Shown: in pieces, positions 7,471 through 11,352 of the stretch
Layout: every line of letters begins with the position of its first letter
Position numbering within the stretch: position 1 is the first letter of the stretch
From: Nitrosomonas sp.
GTDB taxonomy: Bacteria > Pseudomonadota > Gammaproteobacteria > Burkholderiales > Nitrosomonadaceae
DNA length: 11,352 nt
Assembly (NCBI GenBank): GCA_029881855.1
Contig: JAOULU010000025.1
Location: 1 to 11,352 of the forward strand
Direction: 5' to 3'
The notes under the pieces: model-generated
What the model was told of the DNA's origin: nothing
Database searches by the model: none
Seen by the model: the letters and a program-made list of their open reading frames with translations, nothing else
Position numbers and translations under genes: made by a program

Positions 7471-7826
7471 CAATTTTTATCCAGAATACGTGATATTTAG
7501 TCGCTTAATTATTCAAAATAATCTATATTTAATCGTTGTAGTTTCGACGATTGTTATATCTCAGGGAGAAACCGGTTTAATTCTGAATCAAATGGATGAT
7601 GGTATAAAGTATGTTAATAGACAAATACTTGCAAATGAAACAATCAATAATTGTATCGTTCTTTTATTTTTAGTATGGACTGCTGGAAACTGTTTATTGT
7701 ATTGAATCAGTATTATTGGTGTGGTTAAGTGTTATGTGACCCGTGATCAAATTGCTTTTATATTTTAAAGCTGTTGTATGTAATCGGTTACCATAAAAAA
7801 ATAATAAACCTTTCAGAGGAAAAAGT
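7471..7826. other. Divergent intergenic region between alr and lplT (356 bases)
   Basis: This AT-rich gap must hold the promoters of both alr (leftward) and lplT (rightward). A good lplT promoter is seen at 7736-7764; no clear one is visible for alr. A 71-codon frame (GTG at 7490 to TGA at 7705, + strand) encodes two hydrophobic stretches, but it has no ribosome-binding site and I recognise no family, so it is not called as a gene. Otherwise I see no repeat or RNA structure of note. Confidence 0.55.
7736..7764 (+). promoter_or_regulatory. Probable sigma70-type promoter for lplT
   Basis: GTGACC (7736-7741; 4 of 6 matches) and TATATT (7759-7764; 5 of 6) are separated by 17 bases. Transcription would start near 7771, about 56 bases before the lplT start. 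Confidence 0.45.
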
Positions 7827-9128
7827 TTGAAACGCGGTTTCTATACTATCATGGCTGCGCAATTTTTTTCTTCTCTGGCAGACAATGCGCTGCTGGTTGT
7901 TGCGATTGCGCTACTAATTGATTTGCATGCCCCCCCTTACTTGACACCTATGCTCAAGTTTGTATTTGTATTGTTCTATGTCATTCTTGCGCCTTTTGTC
8001 GGTGCATTTGCTGATTCTATGCCGAAAGGGCGTGTCATGTTTATCAGTAACACAATCAAAATTCTCGGTTGTGGATTAATGTTTTTTGCCATGCATCAGT
8101 ATTCTGCATTAGCAGCTTATGCCGTTGTCGGATTAGGAGCGGCAGCTTATTCGCCAGCTAAATACGGCATCCTAACGGAATTGTTACCACCAGAGAAGCT
8201 AGTGATTGCTAATGGCTGGATTGAGGGGTTGACGGTTGCGTCTATCGTGCTGGGTACTGTACTAGGTGGTGTACTAATAACGCCAATTGTTTCAGATACA
8301 TTGTTAGCGTTTAATTTGCTATTCATCAATACGGCGGTTGAGATTAGTATTTTTGTTGTGGCATTCATTTATGCGATAGCTGCAGTATTTAATTTGTTTA
8401 TTCCTAATACCGGCATTGATCATCGTATGCCAAAGAAAAGCCCATTTTATCTGATTCATGAATTTAGCCATTGTGTGAAGTTGTTGTGGACAGACAAGTT
8501 GGGACAAATTTCTCTTGCGGTGACAACATTGTTCTGGGGTGCAGGAGCCACTTTGCAATTTATTGTGTTGAAATGGGCTGAAGTGGCATTGGATCTTCCG
8601 CTAAACCAATCCGCACAATTACAGGGAGTTGTTGCCGTGGGTATCGCGATTGGCGCGGTTTTAGCGGCAAAACTGGTTTCATTAAAGCAATCTGTAAAAG
8701 TCATTCCTTTGGGGATTGTAACGGGTATTGTTGTGATGACGATGACGTTGGTTTATAACATCTGGATAGCAATTTTCTTGTTGGTGATGATTGGTGGTTT
8801 GGCGGGTTTCTTTGTGGTGCCAATGAATGCACTATTACAGCATCGTGGGTACATATTGATGGGAGCAGGCCATTCCATTGCTGTACAGAATTTTAACGAG
8901 AATTTGAGTATTTTGGCGATGCTGACCGGCTATGCATTGTTAATATTATTTGACGTGCATATTTATGTCGTTATTATCTTATTTGGACTTTTTATGTCTG
9001 TGACGATGATAGTGATCCGACGCTGGCATTTATTAAATCAAAGTAAAGAGGACTCGCTACATTTGATTGGCACACGCAAAATTCATCCTAGGCCATCCGA
9101 AATGCATGATCATGGTATAGACAAATGA
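7827..9128 (+). CDS. lplT: Lysophospholipid transporter LplT (major facilitator superfamily)
   Basis: Inner-membrane flippase of the MFS that brings lysophospholipids from the periplasmic side into the cytoplasmic leaflet for re-acylation. The 433-residue protein is strongly hydrophobic with about 12 membrane segments. It matches Escherichia coli LplT (397) in AQFFSSLADNALL (11-23), APFVGAFADSMPKGRVMF, LGAAAYSPAKYGILTELL, LFWGAGATLQF, GFFVVPMNALLQHRG and GAGHSIAVQNFNEN. The start is TTG at 7827: AGAGGA (7815-7820) lies 6 bases upstream and the next in-frame ATG would cut into helix 1. The extra length is partly a hydrophilic, His-containing C-terminal tail ([14 protein letters not shown]). 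In enterobacteria lplT is paired with aas, the acyltransferase; no such gene is present here. The 3' end overlaps convergent udg by 19 bases. Confidence 0.94.
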   Translation: MKRGFYTIMAAQFFSSLADNALLVVAIALLIDLHAPPYLTPMLKFVFVLFYVILAPFVGAFADSMPKGRVMFISNTIKILGCGLMFFAMHQYSALAAYAVVGLGAAAYSPAKYGILTELLPPEKLVIANGWIEGLTVASIVLGTVLGGVLITPIVSDTLLAFNLLFINTAVEISIFVVAFIYAIAAVFNLFIPNTGIDHRMPKKSPFYLIHEFSHCVKLLWTDKLGQISLAVTTLFWGAGATLQFIVLKWAEVALDLPLNQSAQLQGVVAVGIAIGAVLAAKLVSLKQSVKVIPLGIVTGIVVMTMTLVYNIWIAIFLLVMIGGLAGFFVVPMNALLQHRGYILMGAGHSIAVQNFNENLSILAMLTGYALLILFDVHIYVVIILFGLFMSVTMIVIRRWHLLNQSKEDSLHLIGTRKIHPRPSEMHDHGIDK

Positions 9129-9820
9129 TTGTTCGCAGGCAGTGATTGCATGGTTTGTTTGGCAAAACATAAGTCTTCCCAGACCTTTGCTTTTTCAAGT
9201 TGTGCACGTAATAGATATGCGGGATGATAAGTAACAATAAGGGGTATTCCAGAATACTCATGTAGCGTACCGCGTAAACTGGCTATGTTGTCGTCGGTAT
9301 TGAGAAGATTCTGTGCAGCAACTTTTCCTAGTGCAATGATTAGTTTAGGTTTAATGAGTGTAATTTGTCTGGCCAGATAAGGTTCGCATTGTTGTGCCTC
9401 ATTATTATTTGGGTTTCTGTTATTAGGTGGACGGCATTTTACAATATTTGTAATATAAACTTGGTGTTCTCGTTTTAGTCCTATAGCGACCAACATGTTG
9501 TCGAGTAGTTTGCCGGCTGGTCCAACAAAGGGTTCTCCCATTGCATCTTCTTTTGCACCGGGCCCTTCACCAACATATAGCCAGTCAGCCTGCTCATTGC
9601 CAACACCAAATACTGTTTGTGTGCGTGTTTGGCTTAGCGGACAGGCGGTGCAGGTTTTAACTTCGGATTTTAATTGCCCCCAATCCATCTGCTTTATTTC
9701 TAATAATGGCAGAACTGTTGAATTTTCTACAGGTACATCTTCTGTAGATGAGGTGGGCTTGGTACGCCATAATGGCATTAATCCCAATTCCTTTAGAATG
9801 ATTTTCCGCCTGATAGTCAT
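9110..9820 (-). CDS. Uracil-DNA glycosylase, family 4 ([4Fe-4S])
   Basis: Base-excision repair enzyme that removes uracil from DNA. The 236-residue product has the four cysteines expected to hold a [4Fe-4S] cluster: Cys57 and Cys60 (TCTACPLS), Cys129 ([12 protein letters not shown]) and Cys145 (QQCEPYL). The active-site motif A is [17 protein letters not shown] (84-100). The second motif is TYHPAYLLR (197-205). Both fit family 4 better than family 5. The N-terminal [16 protein letters not shown] segment is an extension typical of betaproteobacterial homologues, joined to the catalytic part by a low-complexity linker (about 20-45). The ATG overlaps the rimI stop as ATGA, so translation is probably coupled. 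The last 19 bases overlap the lplT 3' end on the other strand. No terminator is visible between the two convergent genes. Confidence 0.94.
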   Translation of the reverse strand: MTIRRKIILKELGLMPLWRTKPTSSTEDVPVENSTVLPLLEIKQMDWGQLKSEVKTCTACPLSQTRTQTVFGVGNEQADWLYVGEGPGAKEDAMGEPFVGPAGKLLDNMLVAIGLKREHQVYITNIVKCRPPNNRNPNNNEAQQCEPYLARQITLIKPKLIIALGKVAAQNLLNTDDNIASLRGTLHEYSGIPLIVTYHPAYLLRAQLEKAKVWEDLCFAKQTMQSLPANNHLSIP

Positions 9821-10278
9821 AGCATCAATTGCATTACTAGTGCATCCTCACGCCCACACATTGCTGGATAATAGTCTTTACGGATAGCAATTTGTTTAAA
9901 GCCAACTTGTTGATAAAGTTTAGCCGCACCGAGATTGGATTCGCGTACATCCAGAATCATCGATTTTGAGTTTTGTTCTTTGGCAAATTGAATAAAATAG
10001 TTCAGCAATTTTTTACCAAACCCTTGATTCTGACATTTTGCCGCAATACCAATGGTTAGAATATGTGCCTCTTCTACGCCAATCATCATGACACCATAAC
10101 CAAGAAATATATTGTCTTGCTCTAATATCTTACACTGATAGCCAGTGTTAATAGAGTCTAAGAAATTCATTGGTGACCATGGAAAGAGAAAAATCTCACG
10201 CTCAATAAGAATGATGCTAGCCACATCTGATGGCATCATTTCTCTGATTATTGGTGTGTTGCATACTCGGTTATTCAT
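9817..10278 (-). CDS. rimI: Ribosomal protein bS18 (S18)-alanine N-acetyltransferase, GNAT family
   Basis: GNAT enzyme that acetylates the N-terminal alanine of ribosomal protein S18 using acetyl-CoA. The 153 residues match RimI throughout: FPWSPMNF (32-39), [21 protein letters not shown] with the acetyl-CoA pyrophosphate loop QNQGFGKK (83-90), [14 protein letters not shown] (115-127), and the RimI-specific end [20 protein letters not shown]. Tyr122 corresponds to the catalytic Tyr115 of the enterobacterial enzyme. The position of its catalytic Glu103 is Asp110 here (ILDVRESN rather than LEVRASN), a conservative change worth checking. Start and stop both overlap neighbours by ATGA (tsaB upstream, udg downstream). 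Adjacency to tsaB is common in bacteria and supports the call over a generic GNAT enzyme. Confidence 0.93.
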   Translation of the reverse strand: MNNRVCNTPIIREMMPSDVASIILIEREIFLFPWSPMNFLDSINTGYQCKILEQDNIFLGYGVMMIGVEEAHILTIGIAAKCQNQGFGKKLLNYFIQFAKEQNSKSMILDVRESNLGAAKLYQQVGFKQIAIRKDYYPAMCGREDALVMQLML

Positions 10279-10964
10279 CGTTCATTTTCCTTCAATGCGA
10301 CTTTATTACGTATATATATTGGCGCAGCGTTAAATGGACTGGTATTCGATTTGTCTTTGAATCTTGGTACTGCAAGTAATGCTATCTCATTAGCATGTGG
10401 GTAGAGGCCATAGTTAATTTGATCAATCTGTTCATTGTAGAGCGTAGATAATTCTTTGTCATATGAGTCAAAACCGCTGCCGCAGCCAACCCAATGACTG
10501 CCTGATATTGATGGCGCATGCTGTGGTTTGCACAGTGTGGGCGCGCTAATAGTTTTCCAGTGATCGGTCGATCGTTGATAGGCGGCATGATAAATCTCGC
10601 CCATGCGTGCATCAAGTGCAACAACAACTTTGTCCTCCCCGTTTTTTTGCGCCACTGCTTCTAGTGTACTAACGCCGATAACAGGGAGATCAGCAGCAAA
10701 TGCTAATCCCTGAGCGACACCACAAGCGATGCGTAGACCGGTAAAGGAGCCGGGTCCGGCACCAAAAGCAATGCCATCTACTTGTGGTAAGGTTAATTTA
10801 GCTTCCGCTAGAATCGTTTCCACCATGGGTAGAAGAAGCTCAGAATGGCATCGTTCGGCCAGGATATCTTTGTTCAGTAGCTTGCCATCAAGATAGAGTG
10901 CTACGGAACAATACTCAGTAGATGTTTCAAATGCGAGTATTTTCAATTTTATTCCAGAAGCCAT
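10275..10964 (-). CDS. tsaB: tRNA N6-threonylcarbamoyladenosine (t6A) biosynthesis protein TsaB
   Basis: Non-catalytic partner of TsaD and TsaE in transferring the threonylcarbamoyl group to A37 of ANN-decoding tRNAs; cytoplasmic and usually essential. The 229 residues match the family length (231 in Escherichia coli). The ASKHA-fold N-terminus reads LKILAFETSTEYCSVAL (7-23). FGAGPGSFTGLRI (67-79) and VALDARMGEIYHAAY (115-129) are diagnostic. The start is uncertain: ATG 10964 overlaps thpR by 16 bases and adds MASGIK, while the TTG at 10946 would give the family-typical MKILAFETST, begins two bases after the thpR stop and has GGA 7 bases upstream. The 3' end overlaps rimI by ATGA. TsaD, TsaC and TsaE genes are not in the window. 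Confidence 0.94.
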   Translation of the reverse strand: MASGIKLKILAFETSTEYCSVALYLDGKLLNKDILAERCHSELLLPMVETILAEAKLTLPQVDGIAFGAGPGSFTGLRIACGVAQGLAFAADLPVIGVSTLEAVAQKNGEDKVVVALDARMGEIYHAAYQRSTDHWKTISAPTLCKPQHAPSISGSHWVGCGSGFDSYDKELSTLYNEQIDQINYGLYPHANEIALLAVPRFKDKSNTSPFNAAPIYIRNKVALKENER

Positions 10965-11352
10965 CTTTGTAGTGGAATATAATCGACGCCGTAATTCGTT
11001 TGCTTAGATTGAATAAGGCGCCATTCTTTAGCATGCCATCGAATGGGTTTTGTTAAACGGGGGCCTGCAAGGCATTTTGCTTTACGGATAAGCGTGACAT
11101 GCGGATTAAAGGTTTGGCTGTCAAAAACAAACTCGGCTTTTGATAACTCTTTTCGTAGTGATTCTGTTAGGGTTAATAATGCTGTAGGGTATGATTTTGC
11201 CATGGCATAGATAATCTGAGGGTGTTTCCAGTAACCTATTTCTTCTATTGTTAAATTAAAAGCTTTGGCTGCTACATTGTTGGCTGTAATTTTTAGTTCA
11301 GGTAGGCGTTCTATGGTTACATTACCAAGAAAAGCAAGTGTAAGGTGCATGT
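10949..11352 (-). CDS. thpR: RNA 2',3'-cyclic phosphodiesterase / 2'-5' RNA ligase family, 5' end missing
   Basis: Member of the 2H phosphoesterase superfamily, which hydrolyses 2',3'-cyclic phosphate ends and can join tRNA halves by a reversible 2'-5' linkage in vitro. Both catalytic HxTx motifs are visible: HLTL at the very start of the visible protein (residues 2-5, context HLTLAFLG) and HVTL at 84-87 (context FNPHVTLIR). About 133 residues are seen. The Escherichia coli enzyme has 176 and about 40 residues precede the first motif, so the true start lies beyond the right edge and the apparent ATG at 11350 is an internal Met. The C-terminus (RWHAKEWRLIQSKQTNYGVDY, then IPLQRWLLE) follows the family pattern. 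It is the first visible gene of the thpR-tsaB-rimI-udg operon. Confidence 0.88.
   Translation of the reverse strand, partial: MHLTLAFLGNVTIERLPELKITANNVAAKAFNLTIEEIGYWKHPQIIYAMAKSYPTALLTLTESLRKELSKAEFVFDSQTFNPHVTLIRKAKCLAGPRLTKPIRWHAKEWRLIQSKQTNYGVDYIPLQRWLLE

Noticed and set aside
7780..7793. GTAATCGGTTAC quasi-palindrome before lplT as an operator or riboswitch stem
   Set aside because: Only four strict pairs form around a 4-base loop. This is too short to separate from chance, and no second conserved element is seen.
8147..8704. Three overlapping - strand frames opposite lplT
   Set aside because: They are shadows of the lplT membrane-protein codons, with no ribosome-binding sites and no family resemblance.
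9495..9887. 130-codon + strand frame opposite udg and rimI
   Set aside because: It runs antisense across the 3' end of rimI and much of udg. Its composition merely mirrors those genes.
11348..11350. ATG as the thpR start codon
   Set aside because: It falls directly before the first catalytic HxTx motif, which lies about 40 residues into complete family members. The true start is outside the window.
1..11352. Mobile element, defence system, CRISPR array or biosynthetic cluster
   Set aside because: No transposase, integrase, direct-repeat array, restriction or toxin family, or synthase was seen. All recognised genes are conserved housekeeping or envelope genes.

Overview
The window is AT-rich proteobacterial chromosome, most likely a betaproteobacterium of the Nitrosomonadales type (Nitrosomonas or Methylophilaceae relatives). 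This assignment is an inference from protein resemblance and from gene order (thpR-tsaB-rimI-udg facing lplT, then alr); no rRNA or other marker gene is present. All genes look like ordinary chromosomal core genes. I see no insertion sequence, integrase, tRNA, rRNA, CRISPR array or phage gene.

Left part (1-6332, + strand): the window opens inside prlC (oligopeptidase A, 5' end cut off). Next comes a solitary mlaA lipoprotein gene. After a 336-base gap there is a tight run: a 54-residue rubredoxin, its NADH-dependent FAD reductase (adjacent), the membrane protein YciB, and YciI (ATGA overlap with yciB). A secreted parvulin-type prolyl isomerase follows, with a good sigma70-like promoter of its own.

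Middle (6391-9128): alr (alanine racemase) is on the - strand and lplT (lysophospholipid transporter, TTG start) is on the + strand. They diverge from a 356-base gap that holds a probable lplT promoter and a doubtful 71-codon ORF.

Right part (9110-11352, - strand): a compressed operon reads leftward as thpR (5' end cut by the window edge), tsaB, rimI and a family 4 uracil-DNA glycosylase. Successive genes overlap: thpR/tsaB by up to 16 bases, and tsaB/rimI and rimI/udg each by ATGA. The udg 3' end also overlaps the 3' end of convergent lplT by 19 bases.

Functional themes are envelope upkeep (mlaA, lplT, yciB, periplasmic isomerase, alr), electron transfer through rubredoxin, protein turnover (prlC), and tRNA/ribosome modification coupled to DNA repair (tsaB, rimI, udg). 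I did not find a convincing undescribed system. The points most worth checking are the rubredoxin/reductase pair with no oxygenase beside it, the Asp in place of the catalytic Glu in RimI, the orphan lplT lacking its usual acyltransferase partner, and an imperfect hairpin after mlaA.
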